A stretch of 64,000 nt of DNA from an uncultured Eubacteriales bacterium (lineage in GTDB: Bacteria > Bacillota > Clostridia > Oscillospirales > Oscillospiraceae), in NCBI GenBank assembly GCA_900544405.1, contig UQVA01000004.1, positions 1-64,000 of the forward strand. The letters run 5' to 3'. Under the pieces are notes generated by a model. It was not told the DNA's origin, ran no database searches, and saw only the letters and a program-made list of their open reading frames with translations. Position numbers and translations under genes: made by a program. Position 1 is the stretch's first letter, and each line of letters begins with the position of its first letter. This document shows positions 7,143 through 14,654 of this stretch, in pieces.

Positions 7143-8285
7143 ATGAAAAAGCTGCTTGCCCTGCTCCTGTTGATGGCATTCCTGGCCGGATGTGCTGCGG
7201 CCCCGGCGGAGACTACGGCCCCATCTGTCACAACGGCTCCTACCACTGTGTCCACCACGGCTCCCACGACAGTCCCGACGACTGTGCCTACGCAACCGCC
7301 TAAGACAGCACCGACAGAACCCGTTGTGGAGGACCACGACACATACTTTTCCCATGTGGTCGCCACGCTTGTCTATAAGAATTCGTCAGGGTATTATTCC
7401 ATGAAGGAACTCCCTGTGTTGACCACCTGGTATACGGGCAATGTCCGGGCGGAGGACATCGAATCCGGACGATTTGAGCTCGGAACAGAGGGATTCCCGT
7501 ACTATTATGATAAAAACAAGGAGGAAGCCACGCTGATGTACACGGAGCCTACGCTCGGTGCCGTAGGCGATGGAAAGCGTTTCCTTGCCGTTACGCAGGA
7601 CCGGACGAAACTAGTCATGATGTACCCCACCGGCGAATATCAGGTCCTGTGGGAAAGCCCTGACGGGCGGCTCCAGAGTGGCGATTTTATCGACCAGTGC
7701 GTTTATTTCCTGGATGCCGTGGACGAGGACCACGACGGCCTCTATCGAATTTATCTGGTGGATGGCACGGTGGAACGGGTGCTGGACGATCTGCCCCGAT
7801 CCATCCGGGATGGGGAATATGTGTATGGCACGGTACAATTGGTAAGGGTAATCTCCAATGTGGAAGTGGAGCTTCATATAGACGACTGGGATGCCCAAAC
7901 GGATATGCGGGAGTCCTGGACGGAGCCTTGCATTCGGGTGGAGCGCAAATATGTGACGCCCCAGGCGTACTATGCGCTTTTGAAGGATGGGGAATACGTC
8001 AGTTTCGACCAATATCTGGAAGATTTGAGAGACCCTGACTGCCCGTGGACACGCTATGATCTGGCACTGCACAAACTTCGCTTCCAAGAACAGGGAAAAT
8101 GCGATAACCGAGTGATTTATTGGGATTTTTCCACGAATACAAAGCGGGAGGCGGGATACTACAGTACCATTGCCACCGGCGGTGAGTTTATTGCCTTCTA
8201 TCCCAGCGGAGAGCGGCGCAGCAGCGAAATGCTGAACAGCAATATCGGCACCTGGTGGCTGGACCCCTATTATACGGAAAAGTAA
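7143..8285 (+). CDS. Thr-rich-linker lipoprotein of unknown function
   Basis: A 380-residue exported lipoprotein. The signal peptide MKKLLALLLLMAFLAGC ends in lipobox L-A-G-C with Cys17 as the lipidated residue. It is followed by a low-complexity Thr/Ala/Pro linker (about residues 22-60) and a globular domain without recognised motifs, rich in Tyr and Asp. The start is set by GGAGGAACGACCC before ATG 7143; the frame open upstream is non-coding. The signal peptide and TTAPTT-type linker resemble the two lipoproteins at 37216-39393, suggesting a common surface-display architecture. It has its own promoter and a hairpin after the stop. The function is unknown. Confidence 0.85.
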   Translation: MKKLLALLLLMAFLAGCAAAPAETTAPSVTTAPTTVSTTAPTTVPTTVPTQPPKTAPTEPVVEDHDTYFSHVVATLVYKNSSGYYSMKELPVLTTWYTGNVRAEDIESGRFELGTEGFPYYYDKNKEEATLMYTEPTLGAVGDGKRFLAVTQDRTKLVMMYPTGEYQVLWESPDGRLQSGDFIDQCVYFLDAVDEDHDGLYRIYLVDGTVERVLDDLPRSIRDGEYVYGTVQLVRVISNVEVELHIDDWDAQTDMRESWTEPCIRVERKYVTPQAYYALLKDGEYVSFDQYLEDLRDPDCPWTRYDLALHKLRFQEQGKCDNRVIYWDFSTNTKREAGYYSTIATGGEFIAFYPSGERRSSEMLNSNIGTWWLDPYYTEK

Positions 8286-8297
8286 AGAAAGATCTCT

Positions 8298-8324
8298 CGC
8301 CGGAGACGACCAAAGCTCTCCGGC
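8298..8324 (+). terminator. Hairpin after the lipoprotein gene
   Basis: CGCCGGAGA (8298-8306) pairs with TCTCCGGCG (8316-8324), ending 39 nt after the stop. The following bases are only weakly T-rich (GGGATTTCTG). Confidence 0.5.
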
Positions 8325-8390
8325 GGGGATTTCTGCATTGTGAGGCAATAACCTACCGAATTCCATACGCTGACCCCGACGAAGCGAAAG

Positions 8391-8440
8391 CCTTCCCCTG
8401 GAGGGGAAGGTGTCACGCCTTTTGGCGTGACGGATGAGGT
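8391..8440. repeat. Palindromic intergenic unit, family A, copy 1
   Basis: CCTTCCCCTGGAGGGGAAGG is followed by the core hairpin GTCACGCC-TTTT-GGCGTGAC (8412-8431) and GGATGAG. The arms are shared with copies at 8577, 9534, 46677 and 46771, while the core differs in each. Confidence 0.8.
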
Positions 8441-8463
8441 CGAAGGTAACAGCGCCGTACTAA

Positions 8464-8537
8464 CTTCCGGCGAAGCGCTGCCTCCCGGCGTGTAGGGGGA
8501 GGTGGCACAACATCGTTGCGCCGGAGGGGGTGTACGG
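8464..8537. repeat. Palindromic intergenic unit, family B, copy 1
   Basis: Begins CTTCCGGCGAAGCGCTGCC, contains GGCGTGTAGGGGGAGGTG, then a core GGCACAAC-ATC-GTTGCGCC (one mismatch) and ends GGAGGGGGTGTACGG. It is nearly identical in its arms to the copies at 46487 and 52489. Confidence 0.8.
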
Positions 8538-8576
8538 TTGGACGAAGCAGAAGTGTGTCGAATCTTCTGAGAAATG

Positions 8577-8633
8577 CCTTCCCTTGGGGGAAGGTGGCCG
8601 CAAAGCGGCCGGATGAGGGGCGGTAGGGGCTAG
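8577..8633. repeat. Palindromic intergenic unit, family A, copy 2
   Basis: CCTTCCCTTGGGGGAAGG is followed by the core GGCCGC-AAA-GCGGCC (8596-8610) and GGATGAGGGGCGGTAGGGGC. The last 20 bases recur in inverted orientation in copy 3 beyond the neighbouring gene. Confidence 0.8.
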
Positions 8634-8647
8634 AGGTTTTGACTAGG

Positions 8648-8703
8648 CCCTTGGCCCCCTCCCAGAGAGGGCTGGCACGGGCTTGCGCGTGACTGGGGGA
8701 GTG
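8648..8703. repeat. Palindromic intergenic unit, family C, copy 1
   Basis: Starts CCCTTGGCCCCCTC and ends ACTGGGGGAGTG, with a central hairpin CACGGGC-TT-GCGCGTG (one mismatch). An inverted partner lies at 9452-9507 on the other side of the gene 8771-9259. Confidence 0.75.
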
Positions 8704-8770
8704 CCCTTTCCAAAGAAGCGGGGACAGGATGGCTCTTTCTTAATAGGGGTAATCACTTGAAATTTTAACT

Positions 8771-9259
8771 TTATTTCTCCAATTTTGGAACATTTCTGAC
8801 CCTTTTGACCATGCGCTCGATGCCCACGACGAGCGCATCTACGCTCAGTAGCCGCTTCTTTTGCACATCGTAAAGCCGCAGGGATAGAATCGCTCCGGAT
8901 TTGCCCCGTTTTACACGCTTATAGGCCACGTCCGTCCACTGGACCTCTTTCCGATACGGATAAAAGACGATTCGGCGGCTCACGGTCACGGAATCCGCCG
9001 TCACCCGGCAGCGATAGGTGTATATTTCCGGCAGCAGGAGCAGCATAGCTGCCCCTGGAATCAGAAACGCGTATCCGGCTGCAGAATTCCGGATGCCCAA
9101 AAGCAGAAAGCAGGAAAGCCCGATGGCCAGCAGGGCTGCGATCAGTGCGAACCGGCGGAAACCTTTGGTGTAACGGCCAACAAAGGGGCCGCAGGGCAGG
9201 TCAGTTTCCTCCAATTCCCGCTGGGAGATCAGGATGGACGTAGTGTGGGTGTATCGCAT
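8771..9259 (-). CDS. Small membrane protein with PH-like C-terminal part, function unknown
   Basis: A 162-residue protein with two adjacent membrane helices (about residues 37-55 and 60-80). A basic, beta-rich C-terminal region follows (TADSVTVSRRIVFYPYRKEV and on), resembling bacterial PH-like/DUF membrane proteins. The start at 9259 is chosen for GAGGTAACACT before MRYTHTTSILIS and agrees with the promoter at 9335-9363. The gene sits alone, and both flanks carry matching palindromic units in opposite orientation (A2-C1 on the left, C2-A3 on the right). It is therefore enclosed by a long imperfect inverted repeat. The function cannot be assigned. Confidence 0.7.
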   Translation of the reverse strand: MRYTHTTSILISQRELEETDLPCGPFVGRYTKGFRRFALIAALLAIGLSCFLLLGIRNSAAGYAFLIPGAAMLLLLPEIYTYRCRVTADSVTVSRRIVFYPYRKEVQWTDVAYKRVKRGKSGAILSLRLYDVQKKRLLSVDALVVGIERMVKRVRNVPKLEK

Positions 9260-9334
9260 AGTGTTACCTCGTGTATGTGGAAGGCACAAATCCGCCGAAC
9301 CAGCAGATGCGGCCTGGCACGTTGGCTTGATAAA

Positions 9335-9363
9335 ATTGTAGCATAGTTTGACGGGGCTGTAAA
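9335..9363 (-). promoter_or_regulatory. Promoter of the small membrane protein
   Basis: On the minus strand TTTACA, a 17-bp spacer and TACAAT lie 76 nt upstream of the chosen start. Confidence 0.7.
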
Positions 9364-9451
9364 TGAGATTCCATGCGGCATACGACCAGCGGGGCATAAG
9401 CCTTCTCCCCGGGGAAAGGGTTTTCTCAGAAACCGTTATTCTATCCAAGGT

Positions 9452-9507
9452 CACTCCCCCAGTCTGCCCATAGGGCAGACAGTCCCCTTTTATGAGGGGG
9501 CCAAGGG
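9452..9507. repeat. Palindromic intergenic unit, family C, copy 2 (inverted)
   Basis: Reverse-orientation copy of the 8648 unit: CACTCCCCCAGTC, core GTCTGCCC-ATA-GGGCAGAC (9462-9480), then GGGGGCCAAGGG. The arms match and the core sequence is completely different from copy 1 yet perfectly paired. Confidence 0.75.
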
Positions 9508-9524
9508 ACGTTGCGTAATTGCAA

Positions 9525-9583
9525 GCCCCTACCGCCCCTCATCCGTCTGCCCTGACGGGCAGCCACCTTCCTCCAGGGGAAGG
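9525..9583. repeat. Palindromic intergenic unit, family A, copy 3 (inverted)
   Basis: GCCCCTACCGCCCCTCATCC, then core CTGCCC-TGAC-GGGCAG (9547-9562), then CCACCTTCCTCCAGGGGAAGG. It is the inverted counterpart of copy 2 at 8577. Confidence 0.8.
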
Positions 9584-9651
9584 CTATTTTTCGTCTCGCC
9601 GGAAGGCGTACAGAAATTCGACAGTGTACACACCTAACTCTGCCGAAAAAA

Positions 9652-9684
9652 CAACTCCGGGTCCTGTTTGGGGACCCGGAGTTG
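9652..9684 (-). terminator. Terminator of glyS
   Basis: A 13-bp stem, CAACTCCGGGTCC (9652-9664) with GGACCCGGAGTTG (9672-9684), lies just past the glyS stop. It is followed on the minus strand by TTTTTT. It is a classical intrinsic terminator. Confidence 0.9.
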
Positions 9685-9689
9685 CTTTT

Positions 9690-11117
9690 TTAGAACCGGC
9701 ACTTGTCGGCAATATAATTTTTCAGCTGATCGACGGGGATACGGACCTGCTCCATGGTGTCCCGGTCCCGGACGGTGACGCAGTTGTCGGCAGGGGTCTT
9801 GTCGTCGCCCACGGTCTGGAAGTCTACGGTGACGCACAGAGGCGTGCCGATCTCGTCCTCCCGGCGGTAACGCTTGCCGATGGAGCCGGAATCGTCGAAG
9901 TCCACCATGAAATCCTTCTGCAGCTCATGGTAAATTTCCTCGGCCTTGGGGGAGAGCTTCTTGCTCAGGGGCAGCACGGCAGCCTTGAAGGGCGCCAGGG
10001 CCGGATGCAGGTGCAGCACGGTGCGGACGTCGTCCTTGCCGTTCTTGTCCTGACCCACCACCTGCTCGTCGTAGGCCTCGCACAGGAAGGCCAGAGCCAC
10101 CCGGTCGCAGCCCAGACTGGGCTCGATGACATAGGGGATATAATGCTCGTTCTTCTCCTGGTCGAAGTATTCCAGGCTCTTGCCGGAGGCCTCCTGATGG
10201 CGGCCAAGGTCGTAATTGGTCCGGTCGGCAATGCCCCACAGTTCGCCCCAGCCGGAGCCGAAGGGGAACTGATACTCGATGTCCGTGGTGGCACGGGAAT
10301 AGAAGGCCAGCTCGGCGGGCTCATGGTCCCGGAGCCGCAGAGACTCCTCCTTGATGCCCAGGGAGATCAGCCAGTTCTTGCAGAAATCCTTCCAATAGGC
10401 GAACCATTCCAGGTCCGTGCCCGGCTGGCAGAAGAATTCGCACTCCATCTGCTCGAATTCCCGGGTCCGGAAGGTGAAGTTGCCCGGGGTGATCTCATTC
10501 CGGAAGGCCTTGCCCACCTGGCACACGCCGAAGGGCAGCTTCTTCCGAGTGGTCCGCTGGATGTTGGCGAAGTTCACGAAAATGCCCTGAGCGGTCTCCG
10601 GCCGGAGATACACGTCGGAGGAGGAGTCCTCGGTGACGCCGATCTTGGTCTTGAACATCAGATTGAACTTCCGGATGGGGGTGAAGTTGTGCTTGCCGCA
10701 GTTGGGGCAGACCACGTCTTCATGCTCGGACACGAACTTGTCCATTTCCTCGAAACTCATGGCGTCCACATTCACGCCCTTGCCGCTTTCGCTGGCTTCG
10801 ATGAGCTTGTCCGCCCGCTGACGGGCGCCGCAGGCCTTGCAGTCCACCAGAGGGTCGGAGAAGTTGCCCACATGGCCGGTGGTGACCCAGGTGGTGGGGT
10901 TCATCAGGATGGCTGCATCCAGACCCACATTGTAGGGGCTTTCCTGGACGAACTTCTTCATCCATGCCCGTTTCACGTTGTTCTTAAATTCCACGCCCAA
11001 GGGGCCGTAGTCCCAGGCATTGGCAAGACCGCCGTAAATTTCGGAACCGGCGTAGACAAATCCGCGGTTCTTGCAGAGATTTACGATCATGTCCAGAGTC
11101 TTTTCACTGTTTTTCAT
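9690..11117 (-). CDS. glyS: Glycyl-tRNA synthetase (alpha2 type)
   Basis: A 475-residue class II aminoacyl-tRNA synthetase charging tRNA-Gly. It is the single-chain dimeric type and not the alpha/beta type. Motifs: DYGPLGVEFKNNVKRAW in the N-terminal catalytic core, two Cys pairs (CKACGARQRAD and CPNCGKHNF) probably binding zinc, YLRPETAQGIFVNF, motif 2 around FRNEITPGNFTFRTREFEQM, motif 3 EPSLGCDRVALAFL, and a C-terminal anticodon-binding domain. The start is supported by GGGAGGTAAAAAACA. It is a single-gene unit with its own promoter and terminator. No T-box leader is apparent in the short upstream region. Confidence 0.97.
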   Translation of the reverse strand: MKNSEKTLDMIVNLCKNRGFVYAGSEIYGGLANAWDYGPLGVEFKNNVKRAWMKKFVQESPYNVGLDAAILMNPTTWVTTGHVGNFSDPLVDCKACGARQRADKLIEASESGKGVNVDAMSFEEMDKFVSEHEDVVCPNCGKHNFTPIRKFNLMFKTKIGVTEDSSSDVYLRPETAQGIFVNFANIQRTTRKKLPFGVCQVGKAFRNEITPGNFTFRTREFEQMECEFFCQPGTDLEWFAYWKDFCKNWLISLGIKEESLRLRDHEPAELAFYSRATTDIEYQFPFGSGWGELWGIADRTNYDLGRHQEASGKSLEYFDQEKNEHYIPYVIEPSLGCDRVALAFLCEAYDEQVVGQDKNGKDDVRTVLHLHPALAPFKAAVLPLSKKLSPKAEEIYHELQKDFMVDFDDSGSIGKRYRREDEIGTPLCVTVDFQTVGDDKTPADNCVTVRDRDTMEQVRIPVDQLKNYIADKCRF

Positions 11118-11161
11118 TGTTTTTTACCTCCCAATTGGCTCTTTCCGGGAAAATTCACTTT

Positions 11162-11190
11162 ATTATACATGGCATCGCCAGGGAAATCAA
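11162..11190 (-). promoter_or_regulatory. Promoter of glyS
   Basis: On the minus strand TTGATT, a 17-bp spacer and TATAAT lie about 45 nt upstream of the glyS start. This leaves a leader too short for a T-box. Confidence 0.8.
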
Positions 11191-11203
11191 GGCTTATCGC
11201 TAA

Positions 11204-12019
11204 TTATTCTCCCAGATCGGCGGCCATCATGTCGTGGATGCGCTCGGCCAGCTCCACGGTGTTGGAACTTTGGACCTCCTCGGCGGGAATCACCGTGAGA
11301 AGATGCAGGTACACGTCCGTGGGCTTCAGATGTTTGGCGTTGCGGAAAACATATTGGGAATTCTGAATGGTGCAGACCACGATGGGCACATTGGCCTTCT
11401 GGGCAATTTTGAACACGCCGCTGCGGAAAGGATGCAGTTTTCCGTCCCGGCTGGTGTAGCCCTCCGGGAACACGGCGATGGAGGCCTTGTCCTCTTTCAG
11501 AATCTGGATGCACTTGACGATGGTTTTCAGAGCCTCCCGGTCGTTCTCCCGGTTGATGGGCTGGCAGAGAATTTTGTGCATCAGCTTGCCCACGATGAAT
11601 TTTTCGTCATTTTCCCGCTTGGAGATGAAGGCCAGCTGGCTCTTTTTGAAGTGTTTCAGCAGGGAAAGGGGGTCCAGGTCGTTCAGGTGGTTGCACACCA
11701 GCAGAAAGCGGCCGTCCTTGGGGACGTTTTCCAGCCCGGTGGTGTGGAACCGGGTCTGCAAGATCACAAAGACTGCATCAATATAGAGATACGTCAGCCA
11801 GCGGTAGAATTTGCTGTCCGTATCCTGTGGCTTGTTCATGTCCACAATGGCCGTCAGCCCCCACAGCGCCAGAAACGCCAGAATGGCCAGCCCCAGGAAC
11901 AGTCCCACAAAGCTCACCGGCAATATCCACAGCCAGGCAAGCGTGCCAAACCCATTTGCGCCGAAGCAGATCAGCACAGAAAAAATTGCCGACAATACGG
12001 CAATCGTACCCATTAACAT
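11204..12019 (-). CDS. plsC: 1-acylglycerol-3-phosphate O-acyltransferase
   Basis: A 271-residue membrane enzyme forming phosphatidic acid. Two N-terminal hydrophobic helices (about residues 5-25 and 30-57) precede the acyltransferase domain with the HX4D catalytic motif (NHLNDLD) and the glycerol-phosphate-binding motif VFPEGYTSRDG. A third block is around VPIVVCTIQNS. The start is set by CGGAGGTTTTGGA before ATG 12019. It is divergent from an acyl-CoA/AMP ligase gene, so both flanks of this 180-nt intergenic region concern fatty acyl metabolism. The assignment to PlsC over other LPLAT members rests on size and motifs. Confidence 0.9.
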   Translation of the reverse strand: MLMGTIAVLSAIFSVLICFGANGFGTLAWLWILPVSFVGLFLGLAILAFLALWGLTAIVDMNKPQDTDSKFYRWLTYLYIDAVFVILQTRFHTTGLENVPKDGRFLLVCNHLNDLDPLSLLKHFKKSQLAFISKRENDEKFIVGKLMHKILCQPINRENDREALKTIVKCIQILKEDKASIAVFPEGYTSRDGKLHPFRSGVFKIAQKANVPIVVCTIQNSQYVFRNAKHLKPTDVYLHLLTVIPAEEVQSSNTVELAERIHDMMAADLGE

Positions 12020-12051
12020 TCCAAAACCTCCGAATTTTCGATTTGCCTTCT

Positions 12052-12080
12052 ATTATACCGGCCTTTGCCCGGAGAAACAA
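12052..12080 (-). promoter_or_regulatory. Promoter of plsC
   Basis: On the minus strand TTGTTT, a 17-bp spacer and TATAAT lie 33 nt upstream of the plsC start. Confidence 0.75.
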
Positions 12081-12112
12081 GCCCCCGGACACGAGTTTTT
12101 TCGTTTCAGGGG

Positions 12113-12141
12113 TGGAAATTCCCGGCGCAGCCTGTTATAAT
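12113..12141 (+). promoter_or_regulatory. Promoter of the acyl-CoA ligase operon
   Basis: A perfect TATAAT (12136-12141) has a weak -35 (TGGAAA) 17 bp upstream. It starts the unit running to 17494. Confidence 0.55.
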
Positions 12142-12201
12142 AGGCAGGAAAATGACCCATGCTGTCCTTGGGACGGCGAAGAAAGGATACAAGAAAAAAC
12201 T

Positions 12202-13920
12202 ATGGGAATCGCACTGACCGCCCCCTGGCGGGCTTACTACGGCAATACACCGGCCTCTCTGGACTATCCCCGTCTGACCATGTATCAGATGGTGGCGGAG
12301 ACCGCTAAGAAATATCCCAAGACCCTGGCCTATACCTTTATGGGCAAGGGAACCACCTATGAAGAATTTGTCCAGCGTATCGACCGGGCCGCCAAGGGCC
12401 TGGTGAAGTTGGGCATCCGCAAGGGCAACCGGGTGACCATCTGTATGCCCAACACCCCCCAGGCCCTGGACTGCTTCTATGCCCTGAACCGCATTGGAGC
12501 CATTCCCAACATGATTCATCCCCTGTCCGCCGCCCAGGAAATCGCTTTTTACCTGAACGCATCCCATTCCAAGGCCGTGCTGACCCTGGATCAGTTCTAC
12601 GGAAAAGTGGCGGAAATCCTGCCCCAGCTGGATGACGACTGCAAGGTCATTATTGCCAAGATCGCCGACGAGCTGCCCTTCCCCCTGAGTGTGCTGTACC
12701 CCATGACCAAGGCCGCCCGGCAGGTCCCCAAGCTGCCCAAGAAGGGCTATACCCTCTGGACGGATTTGACCGGCTCCGGCAAGGACGTGACCCTGCCCAA
12801 GGACACCGGCAAGGCCAATGATTGCGGCGCGATCCTTTATTCCGGCGGTACCACCGGCACCACCAAGGGCATCATGCTCTCCAACCTGAACTTCAATGCG
12901 CTGGGGCTGCAGACCATCGCCGCTTCCGGCTTCCAGTCCATTGCCGGCATGAAGATGCTTTCTATCATGCCTGTGTTCCACGGCTTCGGCCTGGGCATTG
13001 GCATCCACACGGTGCTGATTGGCGGCGCTACCTGCATTCTGGTGCCTCAGTTCAGCATCAAGGAGTATGCCAACATCCTTATCAAGCAGAAGCCCCAGCT
13101 GATTCCCGGCGTGCCGACGCTGTTTGAAGCTCTTTTGCGGGCGGACGGCCTGCAGGATGCGGACCTGAGCTTTCTGAAGGGTATTTTCTCCGGTGGCGAC
13201 AGCCTGTCCCCGGAACTGAAGAAGAAGGTAGATGCTTTCCTGAAGGAGCACGGCTGCACCGAGCAGATTCGGGAGGGCTATGGCACCACCGAATGCGTCA
13301 CCGCTTCCTGCCTGACCCCCAAGGACTATGCCCGTTCCGGTTCCATCGGCGTACCCTTCCCGGATACCTATTATAAAATCGTCAAGGTGGGCACTACCGA
13401 GGAAGTGGAACCCAACACCGAGGGCGAGATTTGCGTGTCCGGTCCCACCGTCATGCTGGGCTATATGGACAACCCCACCGAGACGGCCCAGACCCTCCGG
13501 CGGCACTTTGACGGCCGGGTGTGGCTCCATACCGGCGACCTGGGCTTCATGGACCAGGACGGCTTTGTGTACTTCCGCCAGCGTATCAAGCGGATGATCA
13601 TTACCTCCGGCTATAATGTGTACCCCTCTCAGCTGGAAAACATCATCGACGGACACGAGAAGGTCCTGCTTTCCTGCGTCATTGGCGTGAAGGACGATTA
13701 CCGGGGCCAGCGGGTGAAGGCCTATGTGGTCCCCATGCCCGGCGTGGAGCCCACGGAGGAATTGAAGAAGAATATTCTGGACTATTGCAGCCATCATATT
13801 GCCAAGTACGCCATGCCCAGAGAGCTGGAGTTCCGGAAGGAACTGCCCAAGACCCTGGTGGGTAAGGTGGCTTACCGGGTGCTGGAGGAAGAGGCCGCTG
13901 AGCAGGAGCACCAGAATTGA
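12202..13920 (+). CDS. AMP-dependent acyl-CoA synthetase/ligase
   Basis: A 572-residue ANL-superfamily enzyme that adenylates a carboxylic acid and transfers it to CoA, probably a long-chain fatty acid. Motifs seen: P-loop-like ILYSGGTTGTTKGIMLSN, REGYGTTECVTAS (A5), LHTGDLGFMDQDGFVYF (A7), RIKRMIITSGYNVYPSQLE (hinge/A8) and the C-terminal catalytic Lys context PKTLVGKVAYR. The start at 12202 follows GAAAGGATACAAG with slightly long spacing, and the upstream part of the frame is non-coding. The stop overlaps the TTG start of the next gene, so translation is coupled. Divergent plsC supports a lipid role. The substrate is not determined. Confidence 0.9.
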   Translation: MGIALTAPWRAYYGNTPASLDYPRLTMYQMVAETAKKYPKTLAYTFMGKGTTYEEFVQRIDRAAKGLVKLGIRKGNRVTICMPNTPQALDCFYALNRIGAIPNMIHPLSAAQEIAFYLNASHSKAVLTLDQFYGKVAEILPQLDDDCKVIIAKIADELPFPLSVLYPMTKAARQVPKLPKKGYTLWTDLTGSGKDVTLPKDTGKANDCGAILYSGGTTGTTKGIMLSNLNFNALGLQTIAASGFQSIAGMKMLSIMPVFHGFGLGIGIHTVLIGGATCILVPQFSIKEYANILIKQKPQLIPGVPTLFEALLRADGLQDADLSFLKGIFSGGDSLSPELKKKVDAFLKEHGCTEQIREGYGTTECVTASCLTPKDYARSGSIGVPFPDTYYKIVKVGTTEEVEPNTEGEICVSGPTVMLGYMDNPTETAQTLRRHFDGRVWLHTGDLGFMDQDGFVYFRQRIKRMIITSGYNVYPSQLENIIDGHEKVLLSCVIGVKDDYRGQRVKAYVVPMPGVEPTEELKKNILDYCSHHIAKYAMPRELEFRKELPKTLVGKVAYRVLEEEAAEQEHQN

Positions 13921-14636
13921 AAAAGCGCATCTGGGAATTGGATGCTTTCCGGGGGCTGTGCCTGCTGGGCATGGTCCTCATCCACCTGATCTACGATTTA
14001 ACGGAGCTGTACGGCTTTGTCAGCTGGAATTTGCCGGCTTGGTTCGTGGACTTTCAGGAGTGGGCCGGAAGTCTGTTTCTGATTTTGTCCGGTCTTTGTG
14101 CTACTTTGGGCAGCCGCCCGGTGCGCCGGGGGTTGACGGTGCTGGCCGGGGGAATCGTATGCTTCCTGGTCACATGGGCCATTGCGGCACTGGGCCTTGC
14201 AGACCGGAGCGTTATTATTTACTTCGGCGTGCTGCATTGTCTGGGCATCTGTATGCTCCTGTGGCCGCTTTTTGAAAAGTGGGACTGGAAAGCATTGCTG
14301 GGTCTGGGCCTTGTGCTGGCTGCCTTGGGCGTATGGCTTCGCTATTCCGTCCGGGTGGATTTTCCCTGGCTCATTCCGCTGGGCTTCCTGACGCCGACCT
14401 TCGCTTCCAGCGATTATTTTCCTTTGCTTCCCCATCTGGGCTTTTTCCTCATGGGCGGGGCGCTGGGAAAGACGGCCTATCGGGACCGGAAAAGCCGGTT
14501 CCCCAAATGCACCGGAGAGGAGCCGGTGCTGGGGTTCCTGTGCCTGTGCGGCCGGAACTCCCTTTGGATATACCTGCTGCATCAGCCGGTGCTGAGCGGA
14601 ATTTTGTGGATTTTGGATTTCCTTGTCAAACGCTGA
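13917..14636 (+). CDS. DUF1624-type membrane protein (heparan-alpha-glucosaminide N-acetyltransferase-like)
   Basis: A 239-residue polytopic membrane protein with about six hydrophobic segments. The N-terminal signature RIWELDAFRGLCLLGMVLIH (basic-E-x-D-x-x-R-G, with His) is that of the HGSNAT/DUF1624 acyltransferase family, and the end carries NSLWIYLLHQPVL, also typical. It starts at TTG 13917, whose last two bases plus A form the stop of the preceding ligase (TTGA overlap). Such proteins move acetyl or acyl groups across the membrane onto a carbohydrate or lipid acceptor. Coupling to an acyl-CoA ligase fits an acyl-transfer role, but the acceptor is unknown. Confidence 0.8.
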   Translation: MKKRIWELDAFRGLCLLGMVLIHLIYDLTELYGFVSWNLPAWFVDFQEWAGSLFLILSGLCATLGSRPVRRGLTVLAGGIVCFLVTWAIAALGLADRSVIIYFGVLHCLGICMLLWPLFEKWDWKALLGLGLVLAALGVWLRYSVRVDFPWLIPLGFLTPTFASSDYFPLLPHLGFFLMGGALGKTAYRDRKSRFPKCTGEEPVLGFLCLCGRNSLWIYLLHQPVLSGILWILDFLVKR

Positions 14637-14654
14637 GGGAAGGAGGCGGTCCGT

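Noticed and set aside
7200..7320. Regularly spaced ACGACGGT/CCACGGCTCC-like repeats that could suggest a CRISPR or minisatellite
   Set aside because: They are in-frame Thr/Pro/Ala codons of the lipoprotein linker; similar stretches occur in the other two lipoproteins. There are no constant repeats with unique spacers.
11118..11203. Possible T-box riboswitch before glyS
   Set aside because: The promoter lies only about 45 nt before the start, leaving no room for a T-box, and no specifier-like stem or antiterminator is seen.
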